A DNA stretch of 9,218 nucleotides. Source: Candidatus Krumholzibacteriia bacterium (GTDB lineage: Bacteria > Krumholzibacteriota > Krumholzibacteriia > LZORAL124-64-63). Shown here piece by piece: positions 1-6,284 of the stretch (the stretch's first letter is position 1; the number at the start of each line of letters is the position of its first letter). The translations under genes and the position numbers were made by a program. The notes beneath the pieces are model-generated. The model did no database searches, had not been told where the DNA came from, and saw only the letters and a program-made list of their open reading frames with translations. Location of the stretch: NCBI GenBank assembly GCA_030643455.1, contig DAOWLV010000096.1:1-9218 (forward strand). The letters run 5' to 3'.

Positions 1-65
1 GTACAAGATAAATTTCTAACAGGTTTAGGTGAGAAAATAACAAGCAAAATAATGGGATTTTGGAC

Positions 66-93
66 AAAAAAGCCGGACGGTTTCCCGTCCGGC
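66..93 (-). terminator. Intrinsic terminator of the S9 peptidase gene
   Basis: A perfect 9-bp inverted repeat (72-80 with 85-93, GCCGGACGG arm, 4-base loop) is followed on the minus strand by six T residues (66-71 read in reverse). It lies about 28 bases beyond the peptidase stop codon and has the form of a rho-independent terminator for that gene. Confidence 0.88.
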
Positions 94-120
94 CTTTGCT
101 CACCTGACTTCAATCCGGTC

Positions 121-2196
121 TCAATCCTCGGCCGGAGTCTCCTCTTCCTGACCCAGCAGGTATTTTTCGAACCAGGCCAGATCCCATTTCATCTTGGCCA
201 GACGGTTTTCGTGGGTGGTCAGGCCGTGGGGTTCGCCCGGATAGACCACAAGTTCCGTCGGCACGTCGAGATAGTGTTTCAGGGCCCGGTACAGGGCCCG
301 GCTGTGGGCCGGGGGAACGCGGGGGTCGTTGCCGCCCACGTGGATGAGGGTCGGAGTCTTGACCTTGTCCAGGTTGTAGAGTGGCGAGGCCTTTTCGTAA
401 TGCGCTGCTTGTTCCCAGGGCAAACCTTCCACGTAATTGATGACGTGCCCGGGCGTGTCTTCGGTGCCCCACTGGATCACCATGTCCAGCACACCCGCGC
501 CACTGCTGGCGGCGGCGAACATGTCCGGTTCGGCGACGATCATGCAGTTGGTCAGATACCCGCCGTTGCTCCAGCCGCTCACGCCGATCCTGGCGGGATC
601 GGCGATCCCCTGGTCGATCAGCCAGCGTGTTCCGGCGGCGATGTCGATCACCTCGATATCGTTTTCGCGCCCGATCAGCTTGGCCAGGAATTCGTCCCCG
701 TACCCGGTCGAACCGTGGTAGTTGGGGCTGAGCAGGGCGTAGCCGTTGCTCGCCATCAGCGCCCGGCCGTAGATCCACAGGCGCAGGCGGTACTTGGTCG
801 AGGAGGTGGGGCCGCCGTGAAGCTCGATGATGGTCGGAAGCGGGCCGTCACCTTCGGTGTACCCGGGCGGCAGTTCGAGGATGCCGTAGCAGTCGTCACC
901 ATCGGCTCCCGGCCAGCTGACATGTTTGATCTGGGGCAGCTTCCAGGTGTCGACCTGGGGATTGACCCGGGTCAGGCGGTCGAAATTTTCGGGAGATTTG
1001 ACCGTGTAGATGTCGTTGGCGTCGGTGATGGTTTCGAACACGGTGGTCAGCTTGCCGCCCCGCTTGTCGAAAGCGAAAGAGCCGACCACGATGTCGCCCC
1101 CGGCGAGGATCCGGGTCAATCCCTGGTTGCCCCCGCCGATCTTCTGGGTTGCGTAGACATGGACCCGGCCCATGGTCTCACCGCGATAACACAGGGTGCG
1201 GTCCTTGCCTTTCCAGAGCAGGGAGCCGGCGAAGGTCACCAGGTCCGGCCGCTGGACCAGTTGAAGGTCCCAGGTTCCGTCCTTTTCCTCGGTGATCCAG
1301 ATCCTGGAGGCGTAACCGTCGTAGGAGATGGCAAAGGCCAGGGCCCGGCTGTCGCCGGACCAGGCCAGGTCGTCGATCCAGCCGTAGGGGGAAGGGTGGT
1401 TCTCGCGCCATTGCTGGCTCGTGGCCCGGGTCACTTCGCCCGAGGCCACATCGAGGATCTCGACCCGGGACCAGCCCTCCTTGAAAATCAGTTCGTTGTC
1501 ATCGGTGGTGACCATGCCCAGCCTGGTTCCGTCGGGCGAAAGGGACATTTCCCAGATCACACGGTCCGCCGGCAGCACCACTTCATCCCGCCAGCTTCCC
1601 AGGTCCAGCTTGCGGACTTCGGTGAACCAGGTCACACCGTGGCCGTATTCGAGGTCCTCGAATTTTTCGCGGAGGTCCTTCCACTCGTCGGCCACTTCCT
1701 TTTTCTTGACGGAGTAATAGAGGACACCAGCGTCGGGCGCCAAGGCGAATGATTGTACGCCGTCATCGACCCGGGTCACCGCCGTCGGGCCTCCTTCACC
1801 GGGAACCAGGCGCCAGACCTGGCGGCTGCCGTCATGGGGAGGCGCGTCGCGGCCGGCCTTGTCCCGGCCCAGAAAATAGATGGCCTTCCCATCGGCAGAC
1901 CAGACCACCGACGAGACGGCGAAGCTGTCGAAAGTGTGCCGGATGGATCCTGCCCCGTCACGGGCGACGGTCCACAGTTCGCTGTGCCGGCCTTCCTTGC
2001 CTTCTCCCCAGCGACTTTCCGTGAAGGCGAGGGTGTCACCTTCGGGCGAGACCGCGAGGTTGCCCAGGCTGATCAGGTCGAAATAGTCCTCCGGAACGAT
2101 GTCGTGATCCCGGACAGGGGAGTCGCCCAGAACAGGGGCAGCCACCAGAAGGACCAAAAAGACCATCAGGAAATCAAGATGGGGCGCGTGTCTCAC
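121..2196 (-). CDS. Secreted S9-family (prolyl oligopeptidase-type) serine peptidase
   Basis: An alpha/beta-hydrolase peptidase that would cleave oligopeptides outside the cytoplasm, in the acylaminoacyl-peptidase/dipeptidyl-peptidase group. I chose the GTG at 2194-2196, giving 691 residues, because GGAGGT sits six bases upstream. An ATG further upstream (2310) would add 38 residues that look nothing like the family and would bury the signal peptide. Residues 1-24 form a signal peptide (hydrophobic run about 7-22, cleavage probably near VLG/DS). Residues about 40-420 read as a beta-propeller with repeated SPDG-like strand motifs. The C-terminal hydrolase has HGGP at 460-463 (oxyanion loop), nucleophile Ser543 in GWSNGG, Asp624 in GGNDPRVP and His657 in GEPHG, so the triad is complete. 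The length is normal for S9. It is monocistronic, with a terminator after the stop and no minus-strand gene upstream. The family call is firm; the exact substrate specificity is unknown. Confidence 0.93.
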   Translation of the reverse strand: MRHAPHLDFLMVFLVLLVAAPVLGDSPVRDHDIVPEDYFDLISLGNLAVSPEGDTLAFTESRWGEGKEGRHSELWTVARDGAGSIRHTFDSFAVSSVVWSADGKAIYFLGRDKAGRDAPPHDGSRQVWRLVPGEGGPTAVTRVDDGVQSFALAPDAGVLYYSVKKKEVADEWKDLREKFEDLEYGHGVTWFTEVRKLDLGSWRDEVVLPADRVIWEMSLSPDGTRLGMVTTDDNELIFKEGWSRVEILDVASGEVTRATSQQWRENHPSPYGWIDDLAWSGDSRALAFAISYDGYASRIWITEEKDGTWDLQLVQRPDLVTFAGSLLWKGKDRTLCYRGETMGRVHVYATQKIGGGNQGLTRILAGGDIVVGSFAFDKRGGKLTTVFETITDANDIYTVKSPENFDRLTRVNPQVDTWKLPQIKHVSWPGADGDDCYGILELPPGYTEGDGPLPTIIELHGGPTSSTKYRLRLWIYGRALMASNGYALLSPNYHGSTGYGDEFLAKLIGRENDIEVIDIAAGTRWLIDQGIADPARIGVSGWSNGGYLTNCMIVAEPDMFAAASSGAGVLDMVIQWGTEDTPGHVINYVEGLPWEQAAHYEKASPLYNLDKVKTPTLIHVGGNDPRVPPAHSRALYRALKHYLDVPTELVVYPGEPHGLTTHENRLAKMKWDLAWFEKYLLGQEEETPAED

Positions 2197-2537
2197 GGAA
2201 ATACCTCCGGCTGGATGAGAGGCTGAAAGCCCGAAGTGAAAAGAAATGCCTGACCAGCGAAAACTATCATTCCGACGCGGCGGGTAAGCCAGGATTATTT
2301 CCGGGCCCATTCATGGTTTTTTGGGCCTAATTGCTGAATGGCGGTTCCGAATGACTGAAAAACCGGATCAACCGGGAATGGCAAGGGCCGGAAAGGTGGA
2401 GGATAATAATTGAAAAAGTGTCATAAAATATTTAATAATACCTTCTTGTGCGGATCTGCATTCCCATCGAATTTGAATATAAAATGCCAAAAAAGAAGAA
2501 CATTTGTATATTTTTTCATGTAAATTGTCTTTTGTTA
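2197..2537. other. Intergenic region between divergent peptidase and secreted-protein genes
   Basis: No convincing gene lies here. The part near the peptidase holds its GGAGGT ribosome site (2203-2208) and a 6-bp inverted repeat with a T-rich loop at 2304-2327, whose role is unclear. No clear -35/-10 pair was found for the peptidase; a TGATAG-like sequence on the minus strand around 2265-2270 is only a weak candidate. From about 2400 to 2537 the composition becomes strongly AT-rich, including an A-tract at 2489-2500 and a T-tract at 2511-2516. These lie where an UP element would sit for the plus-strand promoter that follows. Confidence 0.5.
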
Positions 2538-2546
2538 TGATATAAT
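2538..2546 (+). promoter_or_regulatory. Extended -10 promoter of secreted protein copy 1
   Basis: TGATATAAT is a perfect extended -10 element (TGn plus TATAAT). No good -35 lies at the usual distance, as is common for extended -10 promoters; AT-rich tracts lie upstream. Transcription would start near 2553 and give a leader of about 70 bases. A related element stands at the corresponding place before copy 2. Confidence 0.7.
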
Positions 2547-2623
2547 CCTGACACAAGGCTGATTACATTCGCCTGGGGGGAGCCCCGAACCAACTACGAA
2601 CATCCCATCTAGAGGAGCGAAAA

Positions 2624-3229
2624 ATGAAGAAGATTGTTCTTGTCTTGACCTTGGCGGCTTGCGCCCTCAGCGGGTCCGCATTTGCCCAGGATCCAGGAGA
2701 TATGGATCGCAACAACATCGGCATCTACCTGAACGAAGCGGGCATCGGTAACTGCGGTGGGATCGATGCGGATATCCCCTTCACGGTTTTCGTGGTCCTG
2801 ACCAGGCTCTCCAATTCCGAAGTGTGGGGTTGGGAAGCCAAGTTCGTCTTTGAAAACATCCTGAGTCTCGGCGTCACTCCTTACGGAGAGCATATCGATG
2901 CCGGCACGCGGGATGGTGAACACATCGTCGGGTTGAGCATGCCCTTGATGGCGATGAATCAGAAAGTCGTCGTGGCCGAAATTGACCTGATGGTCAGTGG
3001 GGCCCTGAACGATGTGAGCCAGCCCAGCAACGTTTACATCGAAGGCATCTACTTCGCCTTGCTGGAAAACGGGCAGCCCGCCTACCTGGAAGCTTCCGGC
3101 AGCGACGGCGTGGCCTTGTGGCAGGCCATCAGCGGGCCGGAAACTCCCCAGCTGTCCATGAACGGTGACTGTGTCCCCGTGGCAGTGGAAGCCAGTTCAT
3201 GGGGCAACCTGAAGAGTCTGTACCGGTAA
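2624..3229 (+). CDS. Secreted protein of unknown function, tandem copy 1
   Basis: A 201-residue exported protein that I cannot assign to a named family. The ATG has GAGGAG six bases upstream. Residues 1-21 form a signal peptide with an AFA/QDP cleavage site, although LAAC at 10-13 also fits a lipobox, so a lipoprotein form is possible. The mature protein begins with an Asp/Asn-rich stretch and NNIGIYL, has single cysteines at 45 and 183, hydrophobic beta-like strands (PFTVFVVLT, VVVAEIDLMVSG) and a conserved core EVWGWEAKF. It ends in SSWGNLKSLYR. The strand pattern would suit a small beta-sandwich domain such as a cohesin-like fold, which is inference only. By hand count it matches copy 2 at 164 of 201 residues with no gaps. 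It has its own promoter and terminator, so the pair is not one operon. From memory, similar proteins occur in uncultivated FCB-type bacteria. Confidence 0.85.
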   Translation: MKKIVLVLTLAACALSGSAFAQDPGDMDRNNIGIYLNEAGIGNCGGIDADIPFTVFVVLTRLSNSEVWGWEAKFVFENILSLGVTPYGEHIDAGTRDGEHIVGLSMPLMAMNQKVVVAEIDLMVSGALNDVSQPSNVYIEGIYFALLENGQPAYLEASGSDGVALWQAISGPETPQLSMNGDCVPVAVEASSWGNLKSLYR

Positions 3230-3284
3230 TCCCGGTCAGAAAGTTCATGAAGCCTTCGGCCGGTGAAGAAGGCGGAAAAAGATG

Positions 3285-3320
3285 ATTGCGGCCACTCTAT
3301 CTGGGTGGCCGCAATTTTTT
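3285..3320 (+). terminator. Intrinsic terminator after secreted protein copy 1
   Basis: An 11-bp perfect stem (3285-3295 with 3305-3315, ATTGCGGCCAC arm) with a 9-base loop is followed by a run of six T (3315-3320). It lies about 55 bases beyond the stop codon and should end the copy 1 transcript before the copy 2 promoter. Confidence 0.92.
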
Positions 3321-3578
3321 GATTCTTCTATGACTTTGGCATTGTTTTTTTAATAATGAATGGCTGGGCCTCTGAAATTGTGCCAAGGGGGAAACCCCCT
3401 GTCTTATTGTTTCTTATGCGATATTTAGTGCTTTTTGTATAGGTTTGGGATTGGATTTGGGAGTGTTTTCAGCGAGATAAAAATTCATCGCCATCAAAAA
3501 AATGGGGGGCGTTTTTGAAAAAAAGTTAAAAAAAAATGAAGAAAACAGTAAAATGTCCTGGATTCGTGTTTTTTTCCG
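3321..3578. other. AT-rich intergenic region upstream of copy 2
   Basis: No gene is supported here. The region holds a short G5/C5 hairpin (3386-3400, AAA loop) without a T-tract, and then long A-rich tracts from about 3514 to 3553. The tract at about 3531-3546 resembles the A-rich tract that precedes the copy 1 promoter at a similar distance, so it may be an UP element and part of the duplicated unit. The rest of the stretch does not look alike between the two upstream regions. Confidence 0.45.
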
Positions 3579-3587
3579 TGGTATGGT
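3579..3587 (+). promoter_or_regulatory. Extended -10 promoter of secreted protein copy 2
   Basis: TGGTATGGT keeps the TGn extension and a TAT..T -10 hexamer (4 of 6 consensus). It ends 72 bases before the ATG, compared with 78 in copy 1. Downstream of both elements the leaders share TTCGCCTG (2568-2575 and 3604-3611). The hexamer is weaker than in copy 1, suggesting lower basal expression. Confidence 0.5.
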
Positions 3588-3658
3588 CCCTACAGTAGAT
3601 TGGTTCGCCTGTGGGATTGTCCTTCAAGCTCTAAACGACTCAGCAAAGGAGCAACACT

Positions 3659-4264
3659 ATGAGGAAAATGGTTATTATTTGTGTTTTGGCGGCCTTCGCC
3701 TTCGGGGGATCTGCCTTTGCCCAGGATCCAAATGATATGGACCTCAACAACATCGGCATCTACCTGAACCCGGCGGGTACTGGTAGCTGCGGTGCGATCG
3801 ATGCCGATATCCCCTTCACGGTTTTCGTGGTCCTGACCAGGCTCACCAACCCCGAAGTGTGGGGCTGGGAAGCCAAGTTTTCCTACGAAAACATCCTGGC
3901 TCTCGGTGTGACTCCCTACGGAGAGCATATCGATGCCGGCTCACGTGAGGGTGAACACATCGTCGGGTTGAGCGAACCCTTCTTTGCGATGGGTGGAATG
4001 GTCGTCGTGGCCGAAATTGACCTGATGGTCAGCGGGGCCCTGAACGACGTGACCCAGCCCAGCAATGTTTTCATCGAAGGCATCTACTTCCCCTTGCTGC
4101 CCAACGGACAGCCCGCCTACCTGGAAGCTTCCGGTAGCGACGGCGTGGCCTTGTGGCAGGCTATCAACGGGCCAGAAACTCCTCAGCTGTCCATGAACTG
4201 CGATTGTGCTCCTGTGGCAATCGAAGCCAGTTCCTGGGGCAACGTGAAGAGCCTTTACCGGTAA
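3659..4264 (+). CDS. Secreted protein of unknown function, tandem copy 2
   Basis: Paralogue of the preceding gene, with the same length of 201 residues and no indels. The ATG has AAAGGAG seven bases upstream. The signal peptide at 1-21 (AFA/QDP site) differs at 9 of 21 positions from copy 1 and lacks the lipobox-like cysteine, having Phe at 13. The mature part differs at 28 of 180 positions. The substitutions cluster at 66-75 and at 106-113, where copy 1 has a Met/Asn/Gln/Lys stretch and this copy has Glu/Phe/Phe/Gly/Gly/Met. It has an extra cysteine at 181, giving C-D-C at 181-183 as well as Cys45. The ending SSWGNVKSLYR is retained. Long stretches are identical even at silent positions, so the duplication is recent or maintained by gene conversion. 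Function is unknown; secretion to the periplasm or cell surface is the only supported inference. Confidence 0.85.
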   Translation: MRKMVIICVLAAFAFGGSAFAQDPNDMDLNNIGIYLNPAGTGSCGAIDADIPFTVFVVLTRLTNPEVWGWEAKFSYENILALGVTPYGEHIDAGSREGEHIVGLSEPFFAMGGMVVVAEIDLMVSGALNDVTQPSNVFIEGIYFPLLPNGQPAYLEASGSDGVALWQAINGPETPQLSMNCDCAPVAIEASSWGNVKSLYR

Positions 4265-4270
4265 GCCCGG

Positions 4271-4292
4271 ACCCGCCCCAGGTGGGTTTTTT
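4271..4292 (+). terminator. Intrinsic terminator of secreted protein copy 2
   Basis: The stem ACCCGCC (4271-4277) pairs with GGTGGGT (4281-4287), including one G-T pair, around a 3-base loop. It is followed by six T (4287-4292). It begins only seven bases after the stop codon. Confidence 0.8.
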
Positions 4293-4302
4293 GGAGTTGA
4301 AG

Positions 4303-4336
4303 TGACACGGCCGTCCCCGGTGGGACGGCCGTGTCA
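4303..4336. terminator. Long hairpin between convergent genes
   Basis: A perfect 15-bp inverted repeat (4303-4317 with 4322-4336, 4-base loop CGGT) lies between the copy 2 terminator and the end of the crotonase gene (4385). Neither side has a proper T-tract, so on its own it is not a classic intrinsic terminator. Its place between converging transcripts suggests a shared 3'-end barrier or an RNA-stabilising end. Confidence 0.55.
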
Positions 4337-4384
4337 TGTTTAGAAGGGGAAGGTCTGTTGATCCACCGGCCAACGGACAGCCTG

Positions 4385-5191
4385 CTATTCGTCTTCTTCG
4401 GAGATTGAACTCTCGAGCTGGGGGTCGCGGCCTTCCTGCCGGGCCCTCAAACCTTCGGCGGTTTCCAGTGACTCCCAGCACTGCTGCTGGGACTCCCATT
4501 CCAGCGAGAGCATGGTGGTCAGATCCAGATTGGACGCCTGCTGAATGCCCAGCTTGGTCAACTGGACCGCGGGTTGGGGCAATCGTCGCATGCGATCGGT
4601 GAACTGGTCCAACTCCTCTTCCCATACCTGGTCGTCGATGAGCCGGTCCACCAGGCCGATCCGCCACGCTTCTTGAGCGCCGATGGTGCGGCGTGACCAG
4701 AGGAAATCCAGGGTGCGACCTGGACCGATCAAACGGGGCAGGATGTGCATGAGGCCCCAGCCAGGCAGCAGTCCGCCGGACATGTCCAGGGTGGTGAAGC
4801 AGGCCTTGTCCGAGGCCAGGCGGATGTCCGCGGCCATGAAGAAACCCAGGCCGAGATTGCGGATGTCCCCGCGGGTGGCTGCCACGACCGGTTTGGTGGT
4901 CTCGGTGATCATGGTCACGATCTTGCGGGAGATCTCATCGTCCACCGCGAGCATTTCAAAACCCTGATCCTGCGATCGGACCTCGGAAAGACTGTCGAGG
5001 TTGTGATGCAGCTCGAAGGCGTGGTCGCCGTCCGTGAAGAGGATCATCCGGACGGCCCGGTCCTCCTGGAGCCGCAGCATCATGTCCACGAACTCATCAC
5101 AGAGGCTGCCCATGTCGGGGGCGCCCGGCCCGATCATGCGGACGGTGGCGCAGCCCTCCGCGATCTCGCAATCGAAATTCTGATACTCCAT
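4385..5191 (-). CDS. Crotonase-fold protein (enoyl-CoA hydratase/isomerase family), non-canonical active site
   Basis: A 268-residue cytoplasmic protein of the crotonase superfamily, which binds acyl-CoA thioesters. The ATG at 5191 has GGGAG five bases upstream. The family core KPVVAATRG (100-108) through FFMAADIRLAS (117-127) and LLPGWG (141-146) aligns without gaps to rat mitochondrial enoyl-CoA hydratase as I remember it. On that alignment the catalytic Glu144 position is Gly116 and the Glu164 position is Asp136, so ordinary hydratase chemistry is doubtful. The first oxyanion-hole region is HAFELHHNLDSL (57-68) instead of the usual A-G-A-D-x. A C-terminal helical part (about 190-250) with WESQQQCWES and a short acidic tail are typical of CoA isomerase/hydratase trimers. 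It stands alone, divergent from the SDR gene, with no beta-oxidation partners nearby. It might be an isomerase, thioesterase or hydrolase, or a divergent hydratase. Confidence 0.85.
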   Translation of the reverse strand: MEYQNFDCEIAEGCATVRMIGPGAPDMGSLCDEFVDMMLRLQEDRAVRMILFTDGDHAFELHHNLDSLSEVRSQDQGFEMLAVDDEISRKIVTMITETTKPVVAATRGDIRNLGLGFFMAADIRLASDKACFTTLDMSGGLLPGWGLMHILPRLIGPGRTLDFLWSRRTIGAQEAWRIGLVDRLIDDQVWEEELDQFTDRMRRLPQPAVQLTKLGIQQASNLDLTTMLSLEWESQQQCWESLETAEGLRARQEGRDPQLESSISEEDE

Positions 5192-5228
5192 GACAACTCC
5201 CGGCCGGTTGGGTTTTTTTGTTCCGCCA

Positions 5229-5256
5229 AAAATAGGACAAATGCGCGGGCAGGCAA
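5229..5256 (-). promoter_or_regulatory. Possible promoter of the crotonase-fold gene
   Basis: On the minus strand TTGCCT (5251-5256) and TATTTT (5229-5234) are spaced by 16 bases, each matching 4 of 6 consensus positions. The arrangement resembles the candidate upstream of the dehydrogenase operon. Weak evidence. Confidence 0.28.
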
Positions 5257-5266
5257 CCCGATCCCG

Positions 5267-5295
5267 TGGACAGGTCCGGACAAGTGGGGTAGGAT
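5267..5295 (+). promoter_or_regulatory. Possible promoter of the SDR gene
   Basis: TGGACA (5267-5272, 5 of 6 match) and TAGGAT (5290-5295, 4 of 6) are separated by exactly 17 bases. They lie about 66 bases ahead of the SDR start codon, in the divergent intergenic region. This is a plausible sigma-70-type promoter from sequence alone. Confidence 0.38.
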
Positions 5296-5361
5296 CATCC
5301 TTCGAAGTCGCTTGCCGGGAACAGGTAATCTACCTGCGGATGTCCGCTGAAGGGTGTGGGA

Positions 5362-6267
5362 ATGAGAGTATTCGTTACCGGTGGAAGCGGTCTGGTGGGC
5401 CGGGCCATCATCCCCTTGTTCCTGGACAGGGGCGACGAGGTTCTCTGCCTGACCAGGGATCCGGCCCGTGCCCGGGAAGTCCTTCCCACCGGAACGGAAA
5501 TCCTGGGCGGGGATCCCACCATGCCCGGAGACTGGCAGGACCGACTGGCCACCTGCACGGGAGTCGTCAACCTGGCCGGCTCCCCGGTTGCAGACGGGCT
5601 GTGGACCGGCCGGAACAAGCAGCGCATCAGGCGGTCCCGTCTGGCCACCACCGAAAACATCGTCACTGCCCTTGGCGCCTGCGATGGGCCGATGGTCCTG
5701 GCCAGCGCCTCGGCGGTGGGGTATTACGGAGACCGGGGTGACAATGCCCTGGGCGAAGCCAGTGAACCTGGCAGCGGATTCCTGGCTCGGCTGGCCCTCG
5801 AATGGGAACACACCGCCCTCAAGGCGGAGCGGGAAAACGTCAGGGTGGCCCTGTTGAGGATCGGGATCGTCTTGTCGCAGGAAGGCGGGGCCCTGGCCAA
5901 GATGCTGCCGGTTTTCCGCCGGGGGCTGGGTGGGCCACTTGGAAACGGTAAGCAGTATTTCCCCTGGATTCATATCGGGGATCTGGCCCGACTCATCATG
6001 TTTGTCCTGGATCATGGTGAAATCCAGGGACCGGTCAATGCCGTGGTACCGGATCCCCCCCGCCAGAAGGAATTCACTGCAGCGGTGGGCAGTGCGCTGG
6101 GCAAACCGGCGTTCATGTCCGTGCCCGGATTTGTCCTGCAAGGTTTGATGGGGGAGATGGCCGGCATGCTGCTGTCCAGCCAGCGGGCCGTTCCGAATGT
6201 CTTGAAGGCCGCCGGTTTCAAGTTCGAGTTCGGTGAACTGGACAAGGCCCTCGGCGATTTGATCTGA
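5362..6267 (+). CDS. TIGR01777-family SDR protein (YfcH/SDR39U1-like NAD(P)-dependent epimerase homologue)
   Basis: An atypical short-chain dehydrogenase/reductase of 301 residues, cytoplasmic, with a Rossmann NAD(P) site. I start at ATG 5362 because the family begins MRxxVTGGxG directly and AGGG lies seven bases upstream; a GTG at 5356 would add only two residues. Visible landmarks are the nucleotide loop TGGSGLVG (6-13), NLAG (70-73), SASAVGYYGDRG (115-126, containing the active-site Tyr region typical of this family), RIGIVLS (167-173) and PWIHIGDLARLI (201-212). The C-terminal 60 residues (PGFVLQ..GEMAGMLLSSQRAVPNVLKAAGF..) match the short domain that always closes this family. The length is normal. 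Homologues include Escherichia coli YfcH and human SDR39U1; plant and cyanobacterial relatives have been linked to cell division, but the reaction is not known. It converges on the dehydrogenase operon, with stop codons seven bases apart. Confidence 0.93.
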   Translation: MRVFVTGGSGLVGRAIIPLFLDRGDEVLCLTRDPARAREVLPTGTEILGGDPTMPGDWQDRLATCTGVVNLAGSPVADGLWTGRNKQRIRRSRLATTENIVTALGACDGPMVLASASAVGYYGDRGDNALGEASEPGSGFLARLALEWEHTALKAERENVRVALLRIGIVLSQEGGALAKMLPVFRRGLGGPLGNGKQYFPWIHIGDLARLIMFVLDHGEIQGPVNAVVPDPPRQKEFTAAVGSALGKPAFMSVPGFVLQGLMGEMAGMLLSSQRAVPNVLKAAGFKFEFGELDKALGDLI

Positions 6268-6284
6268 GGTGGGCTCAGCCCACC
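6268..6284. terminator. Hairpin spanning the convergent stop codons
   Basis: A perfect 7-bp stem (GGTGGGC 6268-6274 with GCCCACC 6278-6284) starts directly after the SDR stop codon. Its 3-base loop is the stop codon of the dehydrogenase beta subunit on the other strand. There is no T-tract on either side, so it is at best a bidirectional 3'-end hairpin. Confidence 0.45.

Larger units (their letters stand above)
2489..3229 (+). repeat. Direct duplication, unit 1
   Basis: First unit of a tandem gene duplication. Similarity to unit 2 covers the whole coding region and, more loosely, the leader (TTCGCCTG block), the extended -10 and the A-rich tract. The terminators after the two units are unrelated. 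The upstream boundary is approximate. Confidence 0.75.
3531..4264 (+). repeat. Direct duplication, unit 2
   Basis: Second unit; the coding regions are offset by 1035 bases. The strongest nucleotide identity lies within the mature coding part. One uninterrupted identical run of nearly 40 bases occurs around 3808-3843 (copy 1: about 2773-2808). The upstream boundary is approximate. Confidence 0.75.

Noticed and set aside
52..1752. Long plus-strand open frame (566 codons) opposite the S9 peptidase
   Set aside because: The opposite strand encodes a complete peptidase with signal peptide, triad, ribosome site and terminator. This frame shows only the Gly/Pro/Val/Asp-rich composition typical of an antisense shadow in GC-rich DNA.
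2304..2327. Inverted repeat with T-rich loop as a peptidase operator
   Set aside because: The stem is only 6 bp, lies more than 100 bases from the start codon and has no accompanying promoter; too little to call a site.
2368..2556. Minus-strand frame of 62 codons in the AT-rich intergenic region
   Set aside because: It lies across the promoter of copy 1, has no good ribosome site and an unstructured composition.
3386..3400. G5/C5 hairpin as a second terminator after copy 1
   Set aside because: There is no T-tract after it, and a strong terminator already lies at 3285-3320.
3502..3735. Plus-strand frame of 77 codons reading into copy 2 in another frame
   Set aside because: It begins in A-rich promoter DNA and runs out of frame through the promoter, ribosome site and signal peptide of copy 2.
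2609..3928. Similar minus-strand open frames opposite both secreted-protein copies (2609-2923 and 3590-3928)
   Set aside because: Their similarity to one another follows from the duplication of the sense genes; no start site or motif supports them.
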